A stretch of DNA of 64,000 nt from Bhargavaea ginsengi. GTDB taxonomy: Bacteria > Bacillota > Bacilli > Bacillales_A > Planococcaceae. Positions within the stretch are counted from its first letter, which is position 1, and the number at the start of each line of letters is the position of its first letter. The notes beneath the pieces were generated by a model that was given only the letters and a program-made list of their open reading frames with translations, did not search any database and had not been told where the DNA came from. Of the stretch, positions 20,452-28,970 are shown piece by piece. Where the stretch lies: contig NZ_FNZF01000002.1 of assembly GCF_900109165.1 (NCBI RefSeq), forward strand, positions 310,001-374,000. Reading direction: 5' to 3'. A program made the position numbers and the translations under genes.

Positions 20452-21468
20452 TTATCTGGCTTGCTGTTTCTTGATGACATCGAAGTTGTCGAGCGCCTTG
20501 CCGGTGCCGACTGCCACGCAGTCAAGCGGGTCTTCCGCGATGGATACAGGCATGTTCGTTTCTTCCGCGATGACTTTGTCGAGGTTGCTGAGCAATGCGC
20601 CGCCGCCCGTGAGCACGATGCCGCGCTCCATGACGTCTGCCGCCAGCTCAGGCGGTGTGTGCTCGAGGGTCTTTTTCACGCCATCGATGATTGCGGTGAT
20701 GGATTCCTTAAGCGCCTCCGCGATTTCTTCCGATGAGATTTCGATCGTCTTCGGCAGGCCCGTAAGCAGGTCGCGTCCGCGGATCTCCATCTTTTCCGGC
20801 TTTTCGGTGACATTGGCGGAGCCGATCTCGATCTTGATCTGTTCCGCGGTACGGTCGCCTATCGTCAGGTTGTAGGTTTTGCGGATGTACGAGATGATCG
20901 CCTGATCCATTGCGTCGCCGCCGACACGGATCGATTCGCTTGTGACGATGCCTCCGAGCGAGATAACAGCCACTTCTGTTGTCCCGCCACCAATATCGAC
21001 GACCATGCTGCCGGTAGGTTCCCATACCGGGAGGCTTGCGCCGATCGCTGCCGCAAACGGCTCTTCGATGGTGAAGGCGTCTTTGGCGCCTGCCTGGCGG
21101 GATGCGTCGATCACGGCGCGCTGTTCGACCGATGTGATGCCGTATGGCACGCAGATCATGACGTTTGGCTTTTTCCATGTGCCGCCGGATGCTTTTTGTG
21201 CTTCGCGCAGATAATACTGGATCATGGCCGTTGTTGTGTCAAAGTCCGCGATGACACCGTCTTTCATCGGGCGTGTCGCGATGATCGAGCCCGGTGTCCG
21301 GCCGATCATGTTCTTCGCATCATTCCCGACTGCGACGATTTCTCCGGTCTTTACATTCTTCGCGACGACGGACGGTTCGCGGAGAACAATTCCCTTACCT
21401 TTAATGAAAACTAATGTATTTGCTGTGCCGAGGTCAATCCCGACATCTTTTGATCCGAATCCAAACAC
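20452..21468 (-). CDS. mreB: Actin-like cell-shape protein MreB
   Basis: A 338-residue actin homologue. Phosphate 1 motif [11 protein letters not shown] is at about 8-18, phosphate 2 in [16 protein letters not shown], and the adenosine loop in [15 protein letters not shown]. It begins MFGFGSKD, the usual membrane-binding N-terminus, with GTG at 21468 after AAAGGGAG. First gene of the mreBCD-minCD operon. Confidence 0.97.
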   Translation of the reverse strand: MFGFGSKDVGIDLGTANTLVFIKGKGIVLREPSVVAKNVKTGEIVAVGNDAKNMIGRTPGSIIATRPMKDGVIADFDTTTAMIQYYLREAQKASGGTWKKPNVMICVPYGITSVEQRAVIDASRQAGAKDAFTIEEPFAAAIGASLPVWEPTGSMVVDIGGGTTEVAVISLGGIVTSESIRVGGDAMDQAIISYIRKTYNLTIGDRTAEQIKIEIGSANVTEKPEKMEIRGRDLLTGLPKTIEISSEEIAEALKESITAIIDGVKKTLEHTPPELAADVMERGIVLTGGGALLSNLDKVIAEETNMPVSIAEDPLDCVAVGTGKALDNFDVIKKQQAR

Positions 21469-21527
21469 GCTATTAATCTCCCTTTCTGCGCGGCCGTTAG
21501 TGTTGCCGGTTTGAAATCATACACATC

Positions 21528-21557
21528 ATTATAACGGATTCCGCGAGAAAGTGACAA
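21528..21557 (-). promoter_or_regulatory. Sigma-A promoter for mreBCD-minCD
   Basis: On the minus strand TTGTCA (21552-21557), an 18-base spacer and a perfect TATAAT (21528-21533), about 60 bases upstream of mreB. Confidence 0.75.
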
Positions 21558-21636
21558 TCTTATATGAAGCTATATCGTGTAATAGATTAAAGTAAGTATT
21601 TTCTTGCTATGGCTAATGAGTCTTGGGTATTGGGCG

Positions 21637-21762
21637 GGTTGATTTTCGCTGCAGGCCCTCGCTTACCGCGGGCGTTGCCTTAGCCTCCTCGAGCTTCGCT
21701 CTGCGGGGTCTTCGGCTAACGCTTTTCCCGCAGGTGTCTCGGACCTTTCGCTGCAATCAACC
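21637..21762. repeat. 126-bp intergenic repeat with terminal inverted repeats
   Basis: The element is bounded by GGTTGATT (21637-21644) and its complement AATCAACC (21755-21762). Inside are GC-rich words in partial inverted order (CTTACCGCGGGCG, CCTCCTCGAGCTTCG, CTGCGGGGTC). I recall very similar elements scattered between genes in many Bacillales. It has no coding capacity that I would support and lies between mreB and radC. The remainder of the 21469-21798 gap holds the mreB promoter and nothing else evident. Confidence 0.7.
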
Positions 21763-21798
21763 GTAACAGAGAGACACTCGCCCCCTTTCCCTATACAC

Positions 21799-22494
21799 TT
21801 AAATAAAGTCCCCTTCTTTCAGGCTGAGGAATTTGTGGTCGCCGATGATGATGTGGTCGAGGAGGTCGATGCCGACGATTTTGCCGGCTTCGGAGAGGCG
21901 TTTGGTGACTTCGATGTCTTCCGGGCTCGGGGACGGGTTGCCGCTCGGGTGGTTGTGGGCACAGATGATGGATGCCGCGGAGCGCTTGACTGCTTCCCTG
22001 AAAACTTCCCTCGGATGGACGATCGAGGAGTTCAGGCTTCCTATAAAGATGGTCCGACTGTGGAGCACCTCGTTTTTCACGTTCAGGAACAGGACGACAA
22101 AGTGCTCCTGATTCAGATTCGACATGTCGGGCATCAGGTAAGTGGCGGCGTCTTCCGGCGAGCGGATGACATAGCGTTCCGTTGATTGCTTGCGGGTGAG
22201 GCGCTTGCCTAGTTCTACGGCCGCTAACAGCTGCACCGCCTTTGCCTCGCCGATCCCCTTGACGGATGTCATTTCTTCAAGTGTCGCGTGCTGCATGTCC
22301 TGGATCCGGTCGAAAAAAGCCAGAACCCGGTTGGACAGCTGGAGGACCGATTCGGAACGGGTCCCGGTCCGCAAAAGAATTGCGACCAGTTCCTGGTTGG
22401 ACAGACTTTCCGCCCCCTGACGGATAAGCCGCTCCCTAGGCCGGTCGGCGATATGGAGCTCACTGATTTTCGGAACATACAGGTCCGTCGTCAA
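21799..22494 (-). CDS. radC: RadC/YsxA JAB1-MPN metalloprotein
   Basis: A 231-residue protein with N-terminal helix-hairpin-helix features (MTSVKGIGEAKAVQLLAAVE) and a C-terminal JAMM zinc site: H180, H182 and D193 in HNHPSGNPSPSPED. Despite the name, the family's biochemical role is unsettled. The start is TTG at 22494 after GAGAGGGGG, overlapping the maf stop by four bases. Confidence 0.93.
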   Translation of the reverse strand: MTTDLYVPKISELHIADRPRERLIRQGAESLSNQELVAILLRTGTRSESVLQLSNRVLAFFDRIQDMQHATLEEMTSVKGIGEAKAVQLLAAVELGKRLTRKQSTERYVIRSPEDAATYLMPDMSNLNQEHFVVLFLNVKNEVLHSRTIFIGSLNSSIVHPREVFREAVKRSAASIICAHNHPSGNPSPSPEDIEVTKRLSEAGKIVGIDLLDHIIIGDHKFLSLKEGDFI

Positions 22495-23093
22495 GGCTCG
22501 TCCCCCTCTCCGGAGATTACGCCCATGTCATGAAGCACTTCGAAGACATCCGCGATCGGAAGCCCGACCACCGCGTGGTAATCCCCCCTGATCTCTTTCA
22601 CGAACAATGCGCCACCGGACTGGATACCGTATGCGCCGGCCTTGTCCATCGGATCGCCCGAGTCGACATACCGGTCGATCACCCAGTCCGGGACACTCCG
22701 GAATTCGACGTCTGTTGTGACAGAGAAGGTCCGCTCCTGATCTCCATGTGCCACACAAACTCCGGTCGAGACGGAGTGGACCGAACCGCAGAGCGATTCG
22801 AGAAACGCCTTCGCCTCTTCCCTGTCAGACGGCTTTCCGTACACACGTCCCCCCTGGTGCACGACGGTGTCGGCACCGATCACGACAGATTCCGGCTCCT
22901 TTGCCGCCACGTCCCGTGCCTTCAGTCCGGCAAGACGCTCGGCATATGCCGCCGGCATCTCCCCCTGCCGGATCGGCGGTTCTTCCACCTGCGGTTTCCG
23001 GACGATGAACGGGATTCCCGCCACCCCCATCAGCTCGGTTCTCCTGGGTGATCCGGATGCGAGGATCACCTGCCGGTTTGTTATGAATTCCAT
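22491..23093 (-). CDS. maf: Maf nucleotide pyrophosphatase
   Basis: A 200-residue protein with LASGSPRRTELM near the N-terminus, the catalytic VIGADTVV and GKPSDREEAKAFL. Maf hydrolyses non-canonical or canonical dTTP/UTP and arrests septation when overproduced in B. subtilis. The start is ATG at 23093 with AGGGGGAA upstream. It forms an operon with radC and follows the spoIIB-like gene, as in B. subtilis. Confidence 0.94.
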   Translation of the reverse strand: MEFITNRQVILASGSPRRTELMGVAGIPFIVRKPQVEEPPIRQGEMPAAYAERLAGLKARDVAAKEPESVVIGADTVVHQGGRVYGKPSDREEAKAFLESLCGSVHSVSTGVCVAHGDQERTFSVTTDVEFRSVPDWVIDRYVDSGDPMDKAGAYGIQSGGALFVKEIRGDYHAVVGLPIADVFEVLHDMGVISGEGDEP

Positions 23094-23186
23094 GTGCCAT
23101 TCCCCCTAATCGGTTTGTTTTCATCATAGCCGAGCCGGGGGAATTAGAGAAATCTTCACTTTTCAAAATTGAACAAGGAAAATGGC

Positions 23187-23843
23187 TTAAAATTCGATTT
23201 TAAGACACTCCGCCGCTTCGGCATAATGGCTGACAAGATGAAGCCTCATGACCGCCGGATCGTCGGTAATCCCTTGTACGGCACCGACATTCTTTTTCCA
23301 GGCGTCCGGAAGGGCATCGTCTTTTGTCTCATCCCCAAAATTGAAATTTGCCGCTTTCTGCCCGGCCAGCAAAACCGGCAGTTTTCCGCTGGTCTCCGCA
23401 GGACAGGCCGCCGCATCAACGGTGAACGGCTTAACGAACGTATCCTTTACGACAGACGCCCTCGCATCAGAATCCGTCAGATGGATCGACGACCAGAGAT
23501 AAAACTTGTCCGCCACACGGACGATCGCCGCCTTATCCAACTGTGCCTGCCCGGACAAAAATCCGGTTGCCGCATCATAGCTCGAGAACATTCCGTGCTG
23601 GATCGCGAAGAACATTGTCTTCCGATTGCCCGTCGCCTCGTCCCCTTCCCCTTTCTTTTCCTCGGCAGGCTCCGTCCCGGCGGGCACCGTTTCCCCGGAC
23701 TCAGCCGGTTCCGCACTCTCAGAATTTTTGTCATCCGACATGACGATGAAACCGAACAGCAGCACGCCCCCGATCCCCATCAGGAAGCCGTGCAGCATAG
23801 CCATTGCAATCGCCCCGCGCGAATACTTTTTCCGTAACCGCAT
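23187..23843 (-). CDS. spoIIB: SpoIIB-like SPOR-domain membrane protein
   Basis: A 218-residue protein: basic N-terminus, one membrane segment (about 13-35), a Glu/Pro-rich linker (40-70) and an extracellular region with FFAIQHGMFSSYDAATGFLS followed by AAIVRVADKFYLWSSIH, the pattern of a SPOR peptidoglycan-binding domain. SpoIIB localises the engulfment machinery at the sporulation septum. The identity rests on this architecture and on its position between the prepilin peptidase and maf, as in B. subtilis; overall similarity cannot be measured here. Confidence 0.7.
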   Translation of the reverse strand: MRLRKKYSRGAIAMAMLHGFLMGIGGVLLFGFIVMSDDKNSESAEPAESGETVPAGTEPAEEKKGEGDEATGNRKTMFFAIQHGMFSSYDAATGFLSGQAQLDKAAIVRVADKFYLWSSIHLTDSDARASVVKDTFVKPFTVDAAACPAETSGKLPVLLAGQKAANFNFGDETKDDALPDAWKKNVGAVQGITDDPAVMRLHLVSHYAEAAECLKIEF

Positions 23844-23884
23844 GACACCACCCCTTTTATAAGGAACGATACCAGCCGGACGAT

Positions 23885-23915
23885 GAAAAAGGACAAGACG
23901 GCTGTCGTCTTGTCC
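23885..23915 (-). terminator. Intrinsic terminator after the prepilin peptidase
   Basis: GGACAAGAC (23891-23899) pairs with GTCTTGTCC (23907-23915), and T5 follows on the minus strand. It ends the pilus operon. Confidence 0.85.
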
Positions 23916-23930
23916 ACAGAATTTATCGGG

Positions 23931-24686
23931 TTAAACAAACAGGTTCAGATACCAGCCGACAATGTCGTTTCCGTACAGATAGGCGACAGTCGCACCAAAT
24001 GCGATCGAAGGCCCGAACGGCACCGGCGTGCGCCTCCCCTTGCCCTGCCGCTTCAGGATGATGAACCCCGAAACCGCACCGACAAGTGCCGCGATGAACA
24101 GGGAGAGAAATGAATTTGTCAGCCCAAGCACCAGCCCGATGACGACATACAGCTTGATGTCCCCCCCGCCCATGCCGCCTTTTGACACGATGGCGATAAA
24201 CAGCAGAAGTGCGGGCAAAATCAGCGCTGCGGCCGGGCCGTCCCACCACGGCTCTGTAGGAAGCGCAATCCGAAGCAACAGGATCGGGATACCTAGCGCA
24301 AGGAGAATCTTGTCGGGGATGAGCATATAGGCGATATCCGAGACCGTGACGATGACGAGAAGCGACAGGAACAGCAGCGCAACAAGCAGTTCACCGGTAA
24401 AACCGAACCGGAGATACGCGAGCGCGAAGACGATTCCCGTCAGCAGCTCCATCACCGGATATACCCAGTGGATCTTCGAACCGCATCCGCGGCACTTGCC
24501 CTTCAGGAACACAAACGAGAAAAACGGCACAAGGTCGGCCGCCGTCAGCCGCCGCCCGCAGGACGGGCAGTGGGACGGCGGCCGGACGATCGACTGCTTT
24601 GCCGGAACCCTGAGGCCGACCACATTATAGAACGACCCGAATACAAGGCCGTAGATGAAAAACATCAGCGCCCAAAGCCAATCCAC
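23931..24686 (-). CDS. pilD: Type IV prepilin peptidase (PilD/ComC)
   Basis: A 251-residue polytopic aspartic protease that cleaves and N-methylates prepilins. The N-terminal zinc-binding loop has CPSC and CRGC; the catalytic aspartates are in VTVSDIAYMLIPD and GGGDIKLY. The GTG at 24686 follows AGGAGG and lies two bases after the pilO stop. The position next to spoIIB-maf equals B. subtilis comC, so it probably serves both pili and competence pseudopili. Confidence 0.94.
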   Translation of the reverse strand: MDWLWALMFFIYGLVFGSFYNVVGLRVPAKQSIVRPPSHCPSCGRRLTAADLVPFFSFVFLKGKCRGCGSKIHWVYPVMELLTGIVFALAYLRFGFTGELLVALLFLSLLVIVTVSDIAYMLIPDKILLALGIPILLLRIALPTEPWWDGPAAALILPALLLFIAIVSKGGMGGGDIKLYVVIGLVLGLTNSFLSLFIAALVGAVSGFIILKRQGKGRRTPVPFGPSIAFGATVAYLYGNDIVGWYLNLFV

Positions 24687-24688
24687 AG

Positions 24689-25366
24689 TCAGTCCTCCTG
24701 TTCCGTATCGTCATCAAACGGGAATGGATCATCTTTCAGAGACGGCGCCGGAGCCGGTGCGGTCGGCGTCTCGCCTTCAAGCGTGGTGAGATCGGGCCGG
24801 TAAAATGAGGAGAACGTGATCTCCATCGCGATCAGCTCGTCTTCCTGGGCCTCTTCGGTACGCTCCGGCGGGCCGGAGAATGTGACCGAATTGGTGACCG
24901 TGATCCGCTCCAGCCGCTCGACTTCCTCGATGAACGTAAGGATGCCGCCATAGTCCGGTGAAAGGATCTGCACCGTCGTCAACAGCTCGCTGACACTCGC
25001 GACACCCTCCGGCCGATTTTCGATCACCATTTCCCCGGTTGAGAACGCCACATTCTGGATTTCCGTACCGGACACCACTTCTGCCTTGCCGACCTGAAGC
25101 AGGACGACTTCTTCAGCAGGGCTCACAGGGACACGGCGCTGGAGCGGCAGGGTGCTTGCCGGCTCGCTTTCCGTTTCGCCCGCAGCCTGCTGCTGGAGCG
25201 AAGAAAGCACCTGGCGCTCGGTTTGCAACGTCTGCTGAGCCTGCAGACGGGTTTCCCTCGCCGGCTGGAACAGCAGGAAGTACGAATATAAGAGAAGCGC
25301 AACCAGGAACAGTGCCGATAGGACGACGAGGATCGTCTCTTTCCGGTTCATGTTGAATCGGTTCAC
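24689..25366 (-). CDS. pilO: PilO-like inner-membrane alignment protein
   Basis: A 225-residue protein with one membrane segment (about 11-32), a coiled coil (35-62) and a periplasm-type domain containing LTTVQILSPDYGGILTFIEE, as in PilO. The last 30 residues are Pro/Asp-rich. It starts with GTG overlapping the pilN stop (GTGA). PilM-N-O form the platform linking the motor to the filament; in a Gram-positive it would stand at the membrane facing the wall. Confidence 0.78.
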   Translation of the reverse strand: MNRFNMNRKETILVVLSALFLVALLLYSYFLLFQPARETRLQAQQTLQTERQVLSSLQQQAAGETESEPASTLPLQRRVPVSPAEEVVLLQVGKAEVVSGTEIQNVAFSTGEMVIENRPEGVASVSELLTTVQILSPDYGGILTFIEEVERLERITVTNSVTFSGPPERTEEAQEDELIAMEITFSSFYRPDLTTLEGETPTAPAPAPSLKDDPFPFDDDTEQED

Positions 25367-26232
25367 TGGCCGTCGCCCCCTTCCGTTTGGCCGTCTTCGG
25401 CAGGCGTACCGTCATCTGCAGGAGTATCGGCACCGTCTGGCTGAACATCTTCCGGTGAAGTTCCGGCATTTGGATCGGAACTGCCGTCTGTTTCTCCGCC
25501 TTCGTTCTGGCCTTCACCGGTTTGGCCGGAGCCGTCCTGTTCCACATTCACATCGATGTCATTATCAACGTTAACCTCGGTATCGGTGCCGTCTTCTGCC
25601 GCCTCGCCTTCACCCGCTTCCGCCGGTTCCTCAGCCGTCCCTTCCGCAGGTACGCGCGGGTCGACGAATTCGATGGTGTAAGCGGCAATATAGCGCGGCA
25701 CGACAACACCGTCCGTTTCCACCGGATTTCCTTCTTCATCAGTTTCCTCTTCCAGAGGCGCGGCGCTGACATCGTTCAGGATTGCACTCTCGACCGGCGT
25801 CGCCGCCTTTAGCCGTGCAAGATAATAGGCGGCCTGCTCGTACCGGTCAAACTGGACGGACAGGTCGGCCGTATGAGGCCCGGTATATGTATAGTCCACG
25901 AAAAATCCGCGGGCAGGCAGCAGCGAGACGAGATGACGGAGAAGCGGCGCGGTCGGGAACTGATAGCTTTCCGCCCATCCGATCGTCAGCTCAAGCTGCT
26001 CGCGGTCAGCCATCGTCTCCGTTCCCTGCATGCGGGAGCGGATCTCCGCCCCCGCAAGGCGCATCTCCTGCGTCCGGGCATCCAGCCGCTCCGCCTCATC
26101 CGCATTCCGGTTCGCCATGATGAAGAACGTCAGCCATAACAGCATCGCCGAAATCAGGATGACGAGCGAGAGGATAAGGGCTTTTGATCGTTCCCTGTCC
26201 CGTTCGGGAAGTAAGTTAATATCAACGAGCAA
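25363..26232 (-). CDS. pilN: PilN-like protein with long acidic tail
   Basis: A 289-residue protein starting MLVDINLLPERDRER, the PilN signature whose N-terminus docks into PilM, then one membrane segment (about 19-40) and a PilN domain (LLPARGFFVDYTYTGPHTAD). From about residue 195 onward there is an acidic Glu/Asp/Gly/Thr tail of roughly 95 residues, not typical of PilN and perhaps a wall-spanning linker. It starts with TTG after GAGGTG. Confidence 0.8.
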   Translation of the reverse strand: MLVDINLLPERDRERSKALILSLVILISAMLLWLTFFIMANRNADEAERLDARTQEMRLAGAEIRSRMQGTETMADREQLELTIGWAESYQFPTAPLLRHLVSLLPARGFFVDYTYTGPHTADLSVQFDRYEQAAYYLARLKAATPVESAILNDVSAAPLEEETDEEGNPVETDGVVVPRYIAAYTIEFVDPRVPAEGTAEEPAEAGEGEAAEDGTDTEVNVDNDIDVNVEQDGSGQTGEGQNEGGETDGSSDPNAGTSPEDVQPDGADTPADDGTPAEDGQTEGGDGQ

Positions 26233-26235
26233 GCG

Positions 26236-27153
26236 CTACACCTCTTTCAATGCCAGTCCGATCACCCGGTCAAACCGGTCCGGGACTTCACGGCCGGCCG
26301 CGTCTTCAATCCGTTTTTTCCGGATGCATCCGGCTTCCAGGCGCATCTGGTCCCGGAACATCCGGGACAGTTCTTCGGTCATGCTGCAGTCGCCTGAGAT
26401 AAGAAGGCAATCGACTGTCTCATTGCCGTCCATCATGTTGTATGTATAGAAGTTGATGAGTTTGGAAATTTCCCGGAAAGCGGCTTCCGCCGTCCAGCCA
26501 TCCTCATCCATGTCAACCGACCGCATAAACAGTGGCTGATGCCGGTGGAACGTCGACACCGTCAGATCATTACCGCGGAAATCAGCGATCAGCACATTGC
26601 GGTGTGTTTCCAGGTCATGTTGCTGATAAGCAAGTCGATAAAGCGCAAGCGGTGCAATGTCACATTCGACAGGCTTCAGCTTCGCTTCGTCAAGCGCCCG
26701 CTCATACTGACGCACAATCTCTTCTTTCGACGCGATGATGAGCGATTCCTTCTCCTCTTTTTCGCTGTCGAACGGAACCACATCAAACAACGGATCATCA
26801 AACGGCAAATACAAAGAAGAGCCGATCTCAATGAAGAAGTAGCCTTTCAGCTCATCTTCAGGGACATCGGCCGGGGTTTCCACTTTTCGGATGATGACAA
26901 ACTGATCAGGAGCGAGGAACCGGACGCGCTTGCGCCGCAGCCCCCAATCCTTCACTGCCTCCTCCACCGCAGCTTCCAACGCTTTCGGATCGATCACCTT
27001 TCCTTCGGAGATGACGCCTTCCGGGAGGGACCGCTCCTCTGCGCGCTCGATGATGAGCGGGTCGGCGGAGCGGAGCTCCGTGTAGCGGAGGGCGTCTTCT
27101 TCGATTGTGATTGAGGTGATGCGTTGTTTGCGGCGGAAAGGGTTTTTGGGCAA
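26236..27153 (-). CDS. pilM: PilM, actin-like pilus assembly protein
   Basis: A 305-residue protein of the PilM/FtsA-like ATPase fold. It opens with a basic stretch (RRKQRITSITIEEDALRYTE), and contains VIIRKVETPADVPEDEL, IEIGSSLYLPFDDP and a C-terminal VDCLLISGDCSMTEEL. It recruits PilN at the cytoplasmic face. The start is TTG at 27153 with AGGAG upstream. Confidence 0.82.
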   Translation of the reverse strand: MPKNPFRRKQRITSITIEEDALRYTELRSADPLIIERAEERSLPEGVISEGKVIDPKALEAAVEEAVKDWGLRRKRVRFLAPDQFVIIRKVETPADVPEDELKGYFFIEIGSSLYLPFDDPLFDVVPFDSEKEEKESLIIASKEEIVRQYERALDEAKLKPVECDIAPLALYRLAYQQHDLETHRNVLIADFRGNDLTVSTFHRHQPLFMRSVDMDEDGWTAEAAFREISKLINFYTYNMMDGNETVDCLLISGDCSMTEELSRMFRDQMRLEAGCIRKKRIEDAAGREVPDRFDRVIGLALKEV

Positions 27154-27173
27154 TTATGTCAACTCCTAGTTTG

Positions 27174-27626
27174 TTATTGGTCTATCAATAGGTCTCTACC
27201 TTCATCAGAGAGTTGGCCTGCGGTGACCGGATTTTCGACTGTAACATCTCTTGAACCAGCGGTTGCAGTAAATGTAATTGTATTTGCTCCATTTGCTACG
27301 TTTGCAACTGTTGCATTGTCAATTTCACCTTTAGTTTCTAGATAGCCTTCACCAATCAGCGTACCAGCATTGTCTGTGTCTGATGCTTCAGGATCTCCAA
27401 CTTCGACTTGGTCAACATCACCATTTTCGGCAAAGTAAATATTTGCAGCTGCTAGAATATTTTGAGCATCAGAGACAACAGCATCTTCGCGCGAGTTTTG
27501 AATTATATTTCCTATCGCCGGAATAGCAATCGCCGCAATAATGGCTAAAATAACAATAACCGCCAAGAGCTCGATGAGCGTAAGGCCTTTTTCCTCTTTT
27601 AATTTCTTCTGAACGAACTTCAACAT
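27174..27626 (-). CDS. pilA: Major type IV prepilin
   Basis: A 150-residue prepilin. The leader MLKFVQKKLKEEKG ends at the cleavage site G|LTLIE, followed by the hydrophobic N-terminal helix (LLAVIVILAIIAAIAIPAIG). The C-terminal part is small and Thr/Asn/Val-rich without cysteines. The sequence is clearly more AT-rich than flanking genes. It has its own extended -10 promoter and a strong AGGAGG. The position between pilC and pilM supports a main filament subunit. Confidence 0.9.
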   Translation of the reverse strand: MLKFVQKKLKEEKGLTLIELLAVIVILAIIAAIAIPAIGNIIQNSREDAVVSDAQNILAAANIYFAENGDVDQVEVGDPEASDTDNAGTLIGEGYLETKGEIDNATVANVANGANTITFTATAGSRDVTVENPVTAGQLSDEGRDLLIDQ

Positions 27627-27674
27627 GATGAATGATTCCTCCTCTATCAAATGGTGTAGGTTTTCTACAACTCT

Positions 27675-27683
27675 ATTATAGCA
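27675..27683 (-). promoter_or_regulatory. Extended -10 promoter for the pilin gene
   Basis: On the minus strand TGCTATAAT, an extended -10 with a perfect TATAAT, about 50 bases before the pilin start; no good -35 is present. The 138-base gap between pilC and pilA allows separate, high expression of pilin. Confidence 0.55.
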
Positions 27684-27764
27684 ATACCCATTACCATAAA
27701 ATAGATTCACGCTGAAAATAATTGGTCGAATAGTCCTTCTTGTTAACAAATATTTAACAAATGT

Positions 27765-28970
27765 CTAGCCAACCTGCTCATACATACTGAACATCGGAAC
27801 CATGATGGCCATGACAATAGTCCCGATGATGACAGCAAGGAAGACCATCATTAGAGGTTCAATCAAGGATTTCAGTCGCTCCGTTGCCGTATCTACTTCT
27901 TTTTCATAGAATTCCGCGACCTTGCCGAGCATCTGGTCAAGTGCTCCGGTCTGTTCACCGATCGCGATCATATGTGGAATGAGCGGAGGAAATGCCCAGT
28001 GGCCGGTCATCGGGCCGGCAATGGAGTTCCCTTTCTGCAAGGCGTCACGGGATTCGCGGACGACGCGCTTGATCACTTCGTTATCGACAACCCGTTCGAC
28101 CATTGCCATCGCCTGCAGGATCGGCACTGAACTTGTAAAGAGGGAGCTCAGTGTCCGGGTCATCGATGCCAAAGCGGACTTTTTCATCAGGTCGCCGATC
28201 AGTGGCATGCGCAGGAGGATCGTATCGAGGATATACTTGCCTTCCTTGCTGCGATGCATGAAGTAGATTGCTAGAACAAGCAGCAACACAAACCCGATAA
28301 ACAGGTACCAGTAGTTTTGCATGAACTGACTTGCCCCCAGGACAAAAAGCGTAATTGCCGGCAGTTCCGCTCCGAGGCTGTCGAACATATCCACGAACAT
28401 CGGGACGATCGACACCAGAAGGAAGATGACAACGCCAAATGCCAGGACAAGTACGACAACGGGATAGACCATCGCGGAAACGACTTTCTGACGTGTGGCA
28501 TACGACTTCTCGTAATGCATGGCCAGCCGGTCCAGAGAGTCATCAATATTACCGGAGGCTTCTCCTGCCGCAATCATATTCAATGTGAGCGGCTCGAACG
28601 CCTTCGGGTGCTTGGCCATTGCGTCACTCAGTGACCCGCCTCCCCGCAGATCGTCGGCGATTTCCGACAGAATCTTCCGGAACGGCTTGGATTCGACCTG
28701 CTGGGACAGGATGTGAATGGCATCGACAATCGTCACCCCTGCCCGCAGCAAGGTCGAAAATTGCTGGAGAAACATGATCAGCTGCGGGCGTTTGACCGGT
28801 TTCCCTATCGTGATTTCTTTCGTCAGCGTGGTTTCCGGAAGTTCGTTCAGATTCAGCACGCGGATTCCCTGTTCGCGCAGTTTCATGACCGCTTCCCGTT
28901 TCGTATCCGCCTGGATGGTGCCTTTTCGGACGCGTTTTGTGTCCCGCCCCTCATACTGGAAACGCGGCAT
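27765..28970 (-). CDS. pilC: PilC/GspF platform protein
   Basis: A 401-residue inner-membrane platform protein with duplicated GspF domains: QFSTLLRAGVTIVDAIHIL in the first and TLSSLFTSSVPILQAMAMVE in the second, and GEASGNIDDSLDRLAMHYE / GEQTGALDQMLGKVAEFYE as paired motifs. Three hydrophobic segments are visible. It starts with ATG one base overlapping the pilT stop. Confidence 0.93.
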   Translation of the reverse strand: MPRFQYEGRDTKRVRKGTIQADTKREAVMKLREQGIRVLNLNELPETTLTKEITIGKPVKRPQLIMFLQQFSTLLRAGVTIVDAIHILSQQVESKPFRKILSEIADDLRGGGSLSDAMAKHPKAFEPLTLNMIAAGEASGNIDDSLDRLAMHYEKSYATRQKVVSAMVYPVVVLVLAFGVVIFLLVSIVPMFVDMFDSLGAELPAITLFVLGASQFMQNYWYLFIGFVLLLVLAIYFMHRSKEGKYILDTILLRMPLIGDLMKKSALASMTRTLSSLFTSSVPILQAMAMVERVVDNEVIKRVVRESRDALQKGNSIAGPMTGHWAFPPLIPHMIAIGEQTGALDQMLGKVAEFYEKEVDTATERLKSLIEPLMMVFLAVIIGTIVMAIMVPMFSMYEQVG

